A DNA stretch of 13,268 nucleotides from Candidatus Peregrinibacteria bacterium (GTDB lineage: Bacteria; Patescibacteriota; Gracilibacteria; UBA1369; LOWO2-01-FULL-3). The translations under genes and the position numbers were made by a program. This document shows, in pieces, positions 1 through 7,310 of the stretch (position 1 is its first letter; the number at the start of each line of letters is the position of its first letter). The DNA is taken from contig JACPLZ010000036.1 in the NCBI GenBank assembly GCA_016186245.1, forward strand, positions 1 through 13,268. Direction: 5' to 3'. A model generated the notes under the pieces. That model was not told the origin of the DNA. It made no database searches and saw nothing but the letters and a program-made list of their open reading frames with translations.

Positions 1-671
1 AGGTTTCCCACGCAACGGTCATCGGCGTGGGGTTAGTCGGTCCTAAGGCCAGGCCGAAAGGCGTAACCGATGGACAACAGGTTAATATTCCTGTACAACC
101 TAATTTTCGTCCAAGCAAGACTGGAGAGAGGTGGAAGACGACTTTTGAAGGCTTCGGCTGGAGAAAGAAGACTTTTTCTGATCGAAAGTGGCGCTAACTC
201 AGTGGTAACGCGGAAGGATATCCAGAGCGTGTTAATGAATTCACGTGCAAGCTGTTAGTTTATGCTTCTTGAGGTAAATCCCTTGAGGTTCGCGAGCAGC
301 GATGCAAAATACCTTCTCTTTGAGAGGGTGATTCTGGAGAGTTCATCTGACGAGAAAAACCACGGTAGTGAGAAAGTTAGGTTACCGTACCGCAAACCAA
401 CGCTGGTGGGTTCCCTGAGAATGGGAAGGTGATCGAGTAACCTGCTGCTAAGGAACTCGGCAAAATAACGGGTGTAACTTCGGGATAAACCCTGCCCCCC
501 TTAACTGGGAGGGCCGCAGTAAAAGATTCCATGCAACTGTTTATCAAAAACACAGGTCTCTGCTAAGTCGCAAGACTAAGTATAGGGGCTGACGCCTGCC
601 CAGTGCCAGAAGGTCACGAGGAGAGGTTAACGCCTTGAATCTAAGCCCTGGTGAACGGCGGCGATAACTAT

Positions 672-1084
672 GATGTGACGATTGTAGTTGTAAAATTTGG
701 CTATATGCTGGAATATCCTGTAAAATATCAAAGTACTAGGCCTATTGATGGGTCAGTGAAAATCTTTGGTTGGATCCTAGTAAGTAGGACGCAGGACAAT
801 CAGCAGGAAAGAATCTTGTAAGATATAGAATATGAATAATGATCAATGGTTATCATCTGTAAACCCGGAAATTGGATATTATTTTACTGGATTTGCAGAT
901 GGAGAAGGTAGTTTCAATGTTTCTCTTAGAAAAAGAATAGATCATAACAAGATAATCCTCAGAGACTATACGCCAAACCGCGTGTATTTAGAGAAGAATC
1001 TACGCGGATGATATAGTCCGATCTCTATGGAGACATAGAGCTTCGATTTTTATCGAAGCGCCCCGATTGGGGTGAACATTAATG
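672..1084 (+). mobile_element. Group I intron in 23S helix 69 (E. coli site 1917/1918)
   Basis: A self-splicing group I intron of 413 nt. The 5' exon ends in U (671) and the intron ends in G (1084), as the class requires. P1 pairs exon AACUAU (666-671) with the internal guide GUAGUU (684-689), with U.G at the splice site. P10 pairs ACGAUU (678-683) with the 3' exon AAUCGU (1085-1090). Core helices visible: P4 TGCTG (706-710)/CAGCA (801-805), P5 TCCTG (716-720)/CAGGA (792-796), P7 GACTATA (964-970)/TATAGTC (1012-1018), and P8 (978-984/1001-1007). After the core come three hairpins: P9 (1023-1029/1034-1040, GAGA loop), 1041-1047/1052-1058 and 1059-1064/1069-1074. The region between P6 and P7 carries a LAGLIDADG remnant. 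Insertion near 1917-1931 is common for bacterial 23S introns. Subgroup not assigned. Confidence 0.92.
832..1011 (+). pseudogene. Remnant of LAGLIDADG homing endonuclease in intron 1
   Basis: A 59-codon frame beginning ATG at 832 inside the first intron. Residues 16-35 read YYFTGFADGEGSFNVSLRKR. The FTGFADGEG stretch (18-26) is a recognisable LAGLIDADG helix with Glu at the usual acidic position, followed by the first beta strand typical of these endonucleases. After about residue 43 the frame runs into the P7/P8 core of the intron and stops at 1009-1011. Family members normally have about 150 or more residues per motif, so the rest of the domain is missing. I infer an internal deletion that kept the 5' end of the gene and the ribozyme core. 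The short frame is unlikely to make an active nuclease, so the intron has probably lost its own mobility. Confidence 0.75.
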
Positions 1085-1088
1085 AATC

Positions 1089-1137
<49 letters not shown>

Positions 1138-1404
1138 TGGCGTAATGATATGGAAACTGTCTCGGCAGCAGACTCGGTGAAATTACAGAACTGGTAAAAA
1201 TGCCAGTTAACTATGGAAAGACGAAAAGACCCCGTGAAGCTTTACTACAGCTTGACATTGGTTTTGAGCATGACTTGTGCAGGATAGATGGGAGACTTTG
1301 AAGCTTCGACGTCAGTCGGAGTGGAGTCACCGTTGAGATACCATCCTTGTTATGCTTAGGATCTAACTGGAGCCGTTAATCCGGCTTTAGGACAGTGTTT
1401 GGTA

Positions 1405-1450
<46 letters not shown>

Positions 1451-1655
1451 GCAATGGTTCCCTAACCCTGGATGGAAATCAGGGTGATAGTGTAATCGCG
1501 CAAGGGAGCTTAACTGCAAGACATACAAGTCGAGCAGATGCGAAAGCAGGTGATAGTGATCCGATAGTTGCATGTGGGTGCGCTATCGCTCAACGGATAA
1601 AAGCTACTCCGGGGATAACAGGCTTATCGGTCCCAAGAGTTCATATCGACGGACC

Positions 1656-1691
<36 letters not shown>

Positions 1692-1694
1692 AGC

Positions 1695-1728
1695 TGGAGA
1701 AGGTTCCAAGGTGGAGAAGGTTCCAAGG
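1695..1728 (+). repeat. Exact 17-nt tandem duplication in 23S helix 91
   Basis: TGGAGAAGGTTCCAAGG occurs twice with no spacer, at 1695-1711 and 1712-1728. With one copy removed, the stretch from GCTGG to GGC has the same length (26 nt) as the E. coli segment around positions 2526-2551 and aligns base for base. The duplicated block corresponds to E. coli 2528-2544, the loop and 3' strand of helix 91. The repeat is seen directly; whether it is in the mature ribosome or is an assembly error cannot be told here. Confidence 0.9.
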
Positions 1729-1752
1729 GTTTGGCTGTTCGCCAATTAAAGC

Positions 1753-1800
<48 letters not shown>

Positions 1801-1840
1801 TTCCATGGTCGTAGGATTTTTGAGGGATGCTGTTCCTAGT

Positions 1841-2583
1841 AAAAGTTGCTACATTCTGCAGAAATGCAGAAACGAAAAACTTGCCCAAATCGGTGAAATC
1901 CTTTACTGTAAAAAAAGGCCGCGGTCCTGGGGCCGTAAAGGACAATACCGAGGGAAGATCAATAATATGATTGATACTGAAAAAGCTTATATTGCAGGAT
2001 TTCTTGATGGAGATGGTAGTATCATGCTTCAGCTAAAACCTAGAGCTGATATGAAATTTCTGTTTAGAGTTAAAACTGTTATTGTTTTATATCAAGATTC
2101 TGCACATGTAGGTGTTTTAAGAAAATTGAAAACGATTATTGGTGCTGGATACGTATACGAAAGGAATGATCGCATGAGTGAGTTGCGTGTTGAAGGTTTT
2201 CAACAAGTGCAACATTTTCTATCTAAAATTAAGCCTTATGTAAGGTTTAAAGTAAGACAGGTTGAATGCATGTTAAGTGCTTTGGCTGTCTTGCGGCGCA
2301 AATATACTATTGAAGAATTTTTATATCTTTGCGAATTATCAGATAGAATATCCGAATGTAATTATTCCAGTAAACGTAGAAAGTACACAAAACAAACTGT
2401 AATTGAAATTCTTAAAAAAAATCGTATTTTGGTCCCCGTAACGACTGGATCTTCTCCAAATGGAGGAGTGAAGATGGCTAAATTAAAATCTAGCCATAAT
2501 ACGGTAAGCATCTAACTCTCTGCTGAATAAGTGGAGATATGATGAAGGTATAGTCTACACCTTTGGTAACAAAGGATTATGTG
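1841..2583 (+). mobile_element. Group I intron in the sarcin-ricin loop (E. coli site 2656/2657)
   Basis: A 743-nt group I intron splitting the universal AGUACGAGAGG sequence after U2656. The left exon ends CCTAGT (1840) and the right exon starts ACGAGAGG (2584); the intron ends in G (2583). A P1-like helix pairs UAGUAA (1837-1842) with UUGCUA (1846-1851), with U.G at the splice site, though the exon part is only 4 bp and I see no good P10. P2 is a 7-bp hairpin (1854-1860/1865-1871) with a GAAA loop. Also visible: P4 TCGGT (1890-1894)/ACCGA (1947-1951), P5 TCCTTTAC (1899-1906)/GTAAAGGA (1935-1942), P7 GACT (2443-2446)/AGTC (2552-2555), and P9 CCTTTG/CAAAGG (2560-2575) with a GTAA loop. It carries a homing endonuclease gene between P6 and P7. 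The class is well supported; the exact splice site is less certain than for intron 1. Confidence 0.88.
1967..2515 (+). CDS. LAGLIDADG homing endonuclease encoded in intron 2
   Basis: Predicted 182-aa DNA endonuclease that would cut an intronless 23S gene at the sarcin-ricin loop site and so spread the host intron. One motif, IAGFLDGDG (residues 9-17), matches LAGLIDADG with the catalytic-type Asp at 16; a single-motif protein of this size should act as a homodimer, as I-CreI does. Basic segments follow. I chose ATG 1967 because the motif lies 8 residues in, as usual, and GAGGGAAG (1950-1957) could serve as ribosome-binding site. The frame stays open upstream into exon 2 (to 1670), which I take as chance. 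The last 25 or so codons (from about 2441) lie over the intron P7 and adjoining hairpins, so this stretch serves both protein and ribozyme. No stops or frameshifts are seen, so the gene may be active. Confidence 0.88.
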   Translation: MIDTEKAYIAGFLDGDGSIMLQLKPRADMKFLFRVKTVIVLYQDSAHVGVLRKLKTIIGAGYVYERNDRMSELRVEGFQQVQHFLSKIKPYVRFKVRQVECMLSALAVLRRKYTIEEFLYLCELSDRISECNYSSKRRKYTKQTVIEILKKNRILVPVTTGSSPNGGVKMAKLKSSHNTVSI

Positions 2584-2662
2584 ACGAGAGGACCGGAATG
2601 GACAAACCTCTGGTGTATCTGTTGTCGCGTCAGCGGCATTGCAGAGTAGCCATGTTTGGAGA

Positions 2663-2693
<31 letters not shown>

Positions 2694-2813
2694 TCTTCCC
2701 AAGATTAAAGATCCCAATTAGCCTCCCTGAAGACTACAGGGTTGATAGGCCACAGATGTAAGCACAGTGATGTGTTGAGTCGAGTGGTACTAACAGGCGA
2801 TTGACTTATTTCA

Positions 2814-2839
2814 TGAAATTTTCTGCAAAGAAAATTTCA
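2814..2839 (+). other. 10-bp hairpin in the 23S-5S spacer
   Basis: TGAAATTTTC (2814-2823) and GAAAATTTCA (2830-2839) form a perfect 10-bp stem with a 6-nt loop directly after the predicted 23S 3' end. It is likely an rRNA processing structure. No T-tract follows, so a terminator is unlikely. The 77 bases between it and the 5S gene contain no tRNA. Confidence 0.55.
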
Positions 2840-2916
2840 AGTGATATTACTGAGGGCCTTTTTAGTTCAACTAGTAATTGGTGGAAAAAATTATGGTAAA
2901 AAAATTAACGATATTG

Positions 2917-3031
2917 TCTTGGCAGTTATAGAGGCGGGGGTACACCTGTTCCCATCCCGAACACAGCAGTTAAGCTCGCCATCGCCCATGTTACTGCGGC
3001 GTGACCGTGGAAAAGTAGGTCGCTGCCAAGA
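2917..3031 (+). rRNA. rrf: 5S ribosomal RNA
   Basis: About 115 nt. The terminal helix TCTTGGCAG (2917-2925)/CTGCCAAGA (3023-3031) is perfect, and the internal CCCATCCCGAACACAG segment (2953-2968) is the conserved loop B/C region of bacterial 5S rRNA. The terminal helix continues without a break into flanking DNA: 2905-2916 pairs with 3032-3043 through 12 more pairs (two G.U), making a 21-bp precursor stem that probably guides processing. It lies about 100 nt after 23S, in the usual rRNA operon order. Confidence 0.95.
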
Positions 3032-3135
3032 TAATGTCGTTAAGAAATAAGAAAACTACTCGCCTTGCTCGGATAGATTCTTACTCACACTTTAAAAGAA
3101 ATTACACTATTTTCAGATAACTTTCGTTCACTCTT

Positions 3136-3846
3136 TCACTCCTTCTCTATACTGACTTCTTTCAAGTCATGCAGTTTTTGGCTGCGTGAGGTTTTTGGAT
3201 TGTAGCTCTTGTAAAAAAGCTCTATCAGATTCATCGTATCCAGTTCGTCCACTTTTAGACCGCATGATTCCAGGCCGCTGCGGACGATATTGACTCTTTG
3301 ATTCAGACTTTTTTTGAGCTGTTCAAATTCATTATGCCGTCTTTTTATATCGCTATAGCTGTCTTTCGGCGCAAGTCTCTGAAAAAATGCCTGAATTTTG
3401 CTTGTGGAAAGCACCCGTCCCGGGTCGTATTGCACGACAACATAAAATTCTTTTTCCATAATGTCCGCATATTCGACCAGACGCCCGATGTATGCGGCGT
3501 ATTCAAAAGTCTGATCCTGCAAAAGCCGGTTGGTCTGTTTTTCGCCGAGTTTTTTTACCTGGTCGATATAGTTGTCTATATCCAGTCTTTTTGAGCGCAC
3601 TAGAATTTGTATCGGGAATTCCAGTGAGTTTAAAAAGCCCTGATATGCCCTGATGATTGCGTTTTGTTCCTGCTCGGATTTCAAATTAAAATTGATACTG
3701 GATGTTTTCAATACCGCCCTGAGACCGCCGTTTTTTAGCACAACGACATTGTCACGGATTTCTCCGATTCTCAGATTTGTCTGTGTGCTTGAGAGAGGCG
3801 CTTCTCTGTTTTTTTTGCCAGGCGAAATGAAATCGAGCAATCCCAT
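3136..3846 (-). CDS. TraC-like protein (VirB4/TraC N-terminal-type domain), 236 aa
   Basis: Resembles the stand-alone TraC-like proteins that in CPR genomes sit beside PrgI-family proteins and a VirB4-type ATPase, in a conjugation or type IV secretion-like apparatus. The protein opens MGLLDFISPGKK and continues with a strand-rich region containing the stretch NVVVLKNGGLRAVLKTSSIN (34-53), typical of the domain preceding the VirB4/TraC motor. A helical region follows (LVRSKRLDIDNYIDQVKKL), and the C-terminus is FYKSYNPKTSRSQKLHD. No Walker A or B motif is present, so this is not the motor. The start lies 1 nt after the PrgI stop (TGAcATG), pointing to translational coupling. Downstream is only the convergent rRNA operon, so no VirB4 partner gene follows here. 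Role inferred from family and context. Confidence 0.75.
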   Translation of the reverse strand: MGLLDFISPGKKNREAPLSSTQTNLRIGEIRDNVVVLKNGGLRAVLKTSSINFNLKSEQEQNAIIRAYQGFLNSLEFPIQILVRSKRLDIDNYIDQVKKLGEKQTNRLLQDQTFEYAAYIGRLVEYADIMEKEFYVVVQYDPGRVLSTSKIQAFFQRLAPKDSYSDIKRRHNEFEQLKKSLNQRVNIVRSGLESCGLKVDELDTMNLIELFYKSYNPKTSRSQKLHDLKEVSIEKE

Positions 3847-3847
3847 G

Positions 3848-4282
3848 TCAGTTTTTGTTAATTTGTCCGTGAGTGTCCAGAACTTTTGTAATTTCTTCCA
3901 AAGATTTTTGCGGTTTTTTATCGAATTTTATTTCTTTCTTTTTTTCAATGTCCATTTTTTCTTTATCAAATGAGGAAATAAATGGAGTGTCTGCTCCCTG
4001 GGTCCAAATTCTTTTTCTGGGAAGAATATGGTATTCAAGCAAATTCATCAAAAATTCGTGAAACGGCAGATTGTGGATTTTAAGAAACGCAAATGCCAAT
4101 GTTGCCAAACCGAGAATGACTGTAGGAGGTAGCCAAACGCTTACGATATAGGCTTTTGACAGGCTGATATAGGTCGCATAGGCCAACCCGCCGCCAATTG
4201 CCAGGATGATTAGTTGTTTTAATGTCAGCGGACCGACGATTGTGTCCTCGCGCTGCACATTTTGTGGAACTTTATATTGCAT
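3848..4282 (-). CDS. PrgI family membrane protein
   Basis: Small two-helix membrane protein of the PrgI family, found in CPR and Gram-positive bacteria next to TraC/VirB4-like proteins in secretion or conjugation loci. From the chosen start (144 aa) it reads MQYKVPQNVQREDTIVGPLTLKQL, the family's usual opening, followed by membrane segments at about 22-42 and 46-68, then FHEFLMNLLEYHILPRKRIW and a charged, disordered-looking tail. An in-frame ATG at 4300 would add six residues, but it overlaps the -10 box (4291-4296), so 4282 is preferred. The transcript then starts at or next to the ATG, an almost leaderless mRNA without a Shine-Dalgarno sequence. It is the first gene of a two-gene operon with the TraC-like gene. 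Confidence 0.8.
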   Translation of the reverse strand: MQYKVPQNVQREDTIVGPLTLKQLIILAIGGGLAYATYISLSKAYIVSVWLPPTVILGLATLAFAFLKIHNLPFHEFLMNLLEYHILPRKRIWTQGADTPFISSFDKEKMDIEKKKEIKFDKKPQKSLEEITKVLDTHGQINKN

Positions 4283-4290
4283 ATCCCAGT

Positions 4291-4319
4291 ATAATAGCAT
4301 AAAAGTGCTATTTTTTCAA
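4291..4319 (-). promoter_or_regulatory. Promoter of the PrgI/TraC-like operon
   Basis: Reading the - strand, TTGAAA (4319-4314) and TATTAT (4296-4291) are separated by exactly 17 nt, and the -10 is extended by TGC (4299-4297). Only 8 nt separate the -10 from the ATG at 4282, so the expected start point coincides with the start codon. The -35 box lies between the -35 and -10 region of the divergent lepA promoter, so the two promoters overlap and may exclude each other. Confidence 0.7.
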
Positions 4320-4328
4320 TGCCGCGTT

Positions 4329-4337
4329 TGCTAAAAT
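4329..4337 (+). promoter_or_regulatory. lepA extended -10 promoter (leaderless transcript)
   Basis: TGCTAAAAT (4329-4337) is an extended -10 box, with 6 nt between it and the lepA ATG at 4344. The expected transcription start falls on the A of ATG. No good -35 is seen at the right distance, which an extended -10 can tolerate. Confidence 0.6.
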
Positions 4338-4343
4338 GCCTCC

Positions 4344-6143
4344 ATGAGCGGGATAAGGAATTTTTGTATTATTGCGCATATAGATCACGGAAAATCGACT
4401 TTGGCGGATCGTTTTCTGGAGATTACCAAAACTATTGCCAAGCGCGATATGAAGCATGCCCAACTGCTGGATACCATGGATTTGGAGCAGGAGCGTGGTA
4501 TTACCATAAAACTCCAGCCGGTAAGGATGGAGTGGAAAGGGTATATTCTTAATTTGATTGATACTCCGGGACATGTGGATTTTTCCTATGAAGTTTCGCG
4601 CAGTCTGGCGGCATGTGAGGGGGCGATTCTGGTGGTCGATGCGACCCAGGGGATTGAGGCTCAAACTCTTGCAAACTGTTATCTTGCAATCGGGCATAAT
4701 TTGGAAATTGTGCCTGTTTTAAACAAAATAGATCTCCCGTCGGCGGATGTGGAAAGGCGGGCAAAGGAAATTGAGGCTGCTCTTGGAATTCCTGCAAAAG
4801 AAATTATTCCAGTGTCGGCAAAAGAAGGTACCAATGTGGAAAAAGTGCTTGAAGCTGTGATTGAAAAAGTTCCGCCGCCGGCAAAAATCGATCCAAATGA
4901 AGAATTAAAAGCGCTGGTTTTTGATTCGGTTTATGATGTTTATAAGGGAGTTGTGGCTTTTGTCAGGCTTAAATCCGGTTCTGTGAAAAGAGGTGACAGG
5001 GTCTATTTTTTGAATACAAGGACAATGATAGAGGTGTTGGAAGTTGGTTATTTTAAGCCAAAATATCAGTCCGCCGAGAAACTTGATGCTGGCGAGGTCG
5101 GATATATTGTAACCGGTCTTAAAAGTGTCAGGGAGGCGCGTGTTGGTGATACTGTCTGGAAGGCTGGAAATACCGATATTGCTCTTGACCTTGCGAAGCC
5201 GCTTGAGGGATATAGTGTTGTGCGGCCGTTTGTGTTTGCGGGGGTTTTTTGCACCAATGCCGATGAATATCCGCTTCTGCGCGATGCTCTGGAAAAACTG
5301 CAGTTGAATGACAGCTCTATTTCTTTTGAACCGGAGCAGTCCGGTGCATTGGGATATGGATTCAGGTGCGGTTTTTTGGGTTTGCTGCATATGGATATTG
5401 TGCAGGAGCGATTGGAACGCGAATATGATCTCGATTTGATTGTGACGGCGCCGTCGGTTTCCTATCAAATTAAAATGATTGATGGAAGTGTGATTACAAT
5501 TTCAAGTCCTGCAAATTTGCCCGATCCTTCAAAAATTCTGGAAATTATGGAGCCATGGATTAAAGTTGAAATTCTGTTGCCGAATGATTTTCTTGGCGGA
5601 ATCATGACTTTGTGTACCGATAAGCGCGGTGTTTATAAAAACATGCATTATCTCGATGAAAAAAGAGTGGTGGTTGATTTTGAAATGCCCTTGGCGGCGG
5701 TTGTGGTGGATTTTTATGATCGGTTAAAAAGTGTCAGCAGCGGTTATGCTTCGATGAATTATGAACATATTGGATATAGGACTGGTGATCTTGTGAAACT
5801 GGATATTCTTGTGGCCGGGGAAAAAGTGGATGCTTTGGCTTTAATCGTACATAAGAGTGAAGCTTTTTATGTCGGCAGCGATATGACAAAAAAATTGAAG
5901 AAATTGATACCGCGGCATCAATTTACGGTGCCGATCCAGGCGGCGGTTGGCAGCAGGATAATTGCCCGTGAGACGATTGCAGCTTTCCGCAAGGATGTTA
6001 CCGCAAAGCTCTATGGCGGTGATGTCAGCAGAAAAAATAAACTTTTAAAAAAGCAGAAGGCAGGTAAAAAAAGGATGAAAATGATGGGAAGAGTTGAGAT
6101 GCCCCAGGCTGCTTTCCTTGCGGTCTTAAGAAAAGAAGATTAG
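4344..6143 (+). CDS. lepA: Elongation factor 4 (LepA), ribosome-associated GTPase
   Basis: A 599-aa translational GTPase acting on the ribosome during elongation or subunit assembly. All G motifs are present: AHIDHGKS (11-18), RGITI (51-55), DTPGH (73-77), NKID (127-130) and SAKEG (158-162). The RGITIKLQ sequence and the LepA-specific C-terminal region, ending GGDVSRKNKLLKKQKAGKKR then MKMMGRVEMPQAAFLAVL, separate it from EF-G and BipA. Length is normal for LepA. ATG 4344 gives the usual opening (IRNFCIIAHIDHGKSTL) and lies 6 nt after an extended -10 box, so the mRNA is probably leaderless. The next gene starts 9 nt after the stop, making a likely operon. No defects seen. Confidence 0.98.
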   Translation: MSGIRNFCIIAHIDHGKSTLADRFLEITKTIAKRDMKHAQLLDTMDLEQERGITIKLQPVRMEWKGYILNLIDTPGHVDFSYEVSRSLAACEGAILVVDATQGIEAQTLANCYLAIGHNLEIVPVLNKIDLPSADVERRAKEIEAALGIPAKEIIPVSAKEGTNVEKVLEAVIEKVPPPAKIDPNEELKALVFDSVYDVYKGVVAFVRLKSGSVKRGDRVYFLNTRTMIEVLEVGYFKPKYQSAEKLDAGEVGYIVTGLKSVREARVGDTVWKAGNTDIALDLAKPLEGYSVVRPFVFAGVFCTNADEYPLLRDALEKLQLNDSSISFEPEQSGALGYGFRCGFLGLLHMDIVQERLEREYDLDLIVTAPSVSYQIKMIDGSVITISSPANLPDPSKILEIMEPWIKVEILLPNDFLGGIMTLCTDKRGVYKNMHYLDEKRVVVDFEMPLAAVVVDFYDRLKSVSSGYASMNYEHIGYRTGDLVKLDILVAGEKVDALALIVHKSEAFYVGSDMTKKLKKLIPRHQFTVPIQAAVGSRIIARETIAAFRKDVTAKLYGGDVSRKNKLLKKQKAGKKRMKMMGRVEMPQAAFLAVLRKED

Positions 6144-6152
6144 ATTTTTATT

Positions 6153-7310
6153 ATGTTTAATTTTTTGCGGATTTTTTCTCCTTATGCTGATCCTTTTGAA
6201 GAAAAAGTGGATCGTTTTTTTTGCGGCGTGAAATCTTCGGATAATATTCAGAAAATCAGGAAGAATTTACTGGCGCTGATGCAGGAAAATTTGCTTATTT
6301 TGAATGTCTGGCTTGAGAAGAAATACAAAGGCTACAAATATTTGACGAAGGGGATGCGCAAAAAAATGTATGGAAATGAGCGAAAAATGATTGCGAAATT
6401 TCAGGAATATTCTTTGGGGCATGCTTTTTCAATCAAAGATGTGAGGGCTCTTTTGGCTGCGCAAGGGCTGATTTTTCCTGGTGGAGCGGATACGCAATTG
6501 CTGTATCTTACTCAAATTATGTCTTTTCTTGCGCCTGGAAAATTTTATAGATATATCAAAACTGCCAGTTTTGGAAAATTGCTGTGCGATCCGGATAAAA
6601 GCATGATGGAGGGGGATTGCAATCAGATTGTAACTCTTTATATTTACCTTTTTTCACTTAAATTTCGGATTGAAAATCTTCAGATTAAGCTGTTGCCGGA
6701 GCATGTGTGTCTGCATTTTCGGGGGATTGACATAGAAGCGACAAACGGATCATTTCAAAAATATTCCGGAGAATGCCAGGTTTTGCCGGTAACGGAAATT
6801 ATTTCCACCAATCTGCTTGATTTGGCGGATTTCAGGGAAGAAATTCAGTCGATTGCTCCGCGGGACATGGTGAAAAGCGCTCAATTGGCCTATGCAATCA
6901 GCAGTTTGCGGTCTGTGGTAGAGCATAATTTGGGAGCCGCATATCAGAATTTGGCTGTCAGTGCCATGAAGGTTTTTAATTTTGAAACGGCGAAATTTTA
7001 TGCGGAAAAGAGTGGGAATAAAGCCCTTTTGAGGTCTGTAAGACATAATGAGGCGGTGTATTTTTATGAACATAAAAATCTGGATAAAGCTGTCGGGATT
7101 TTTTCTACACTTGGCGAAGAAGATATGGTGAAGGCTTGTTTGCAGAAACAATACAATAATTTTGCGAATGAAGTTTCCGGTGTAAAGACCATAGAACAGG
7201 CCAGGAAATATAAATCCACTTATCGAAAGATGCTGGAGTTGGCAGGGCGTATTGGTAATCAAAAATTATCGGATAACGTGCAGGAGATTTTGAAGAAAAT
7301 AAATATATAA
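6153..7310 (+). CDS. Transglutaminase-fold protein with C-terminal TPR-like repeats
   Basis: A 385-aa protein, probably cytoplasmic: no signal peptide or clear membrane segment. The middle contains a transglutaminase-like triad pattern: EGDCNQ (Cys156), LPEHVCLHF (His184, or His188) and GIDIEATNG (Asp193 or Glu195), in the order and spacing of the papain-like transglutaminase fold. From about 245 on it is helical, with TPR-like segments such as AAYQNLAVSAMKVFNFETAK and LRSVRHNEAVYFYEHKNLDK. The N-terminal 140 residues are helical and basic and match nothing I know. It sits 9 nt after lepA with no visible promoter, so it is probably cotranscribed. The substrate is unknown: protease, transamidase or a non-catalytic binding protein are all possible. 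The foldback element starts right after its stop codon. Confidence 0.7.
   Translation: MFNFLRIFSPYADPFEEKVDRFFCGVKSSDNIQKIRKNLLALMQENLLILNVWLEKKYKGYKYLTKGMRKKMYGNERKMIAKFQEYSLGHAFSIKDVRALLAAQGLIFPGGADTQLLYLTQIMSFLAPGKFYRYIKTASFGKLLCDPDKSMMEGDCNQIVTLYIYLFSLKFRIENLQIKLLPEHVCLHFRGIDIEATNGSFQKYSGECQVLPVTEIISTNLLDLADFREEIQSIAPRDMVKSAQLAYAISSLRSVVEHNLGAAYQNLAVSAMKVFNFETAKFYAEKSGNKALLRSVRHNEAVYFYEHKNLDKAVGIFSTLGEEDMVKACLQKQYNNFANEVSGVKTIEQARKYKSTYRKMLELAGRIGNQKLSDNVQEILKKINI

Noticed and set aside
2840..2904. tRNA between 23S and 5S rRNA
   Set aside because: No cloverleaf, T-loop or anticodon arm can be drawn; only AT-rich spacer.
3044..3135. Intrinsic terminator between 5S and the convergent TraC-like gene
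   Set aside because: No GC-rich stem followed by a T-run on either strand.
4283..4300. Six-residue N-terminal extension of the PrgI protein
   Set aside because: It would need transcription to begin upstream of the well-formed -35/-10 promoter that overlaps this stretch.
4905..5468. A 187-codon open frame on the - strand inside lepA
   Set aside because: It is antisense to conserved LepA sequence and its translation resembles no protein; a shadow frame.
6750..7262. A 170-codon open frame on the - strand inside the transglutaminase-like gene
   Set aside because: Antisense shadow with an odd composition and no start signal.
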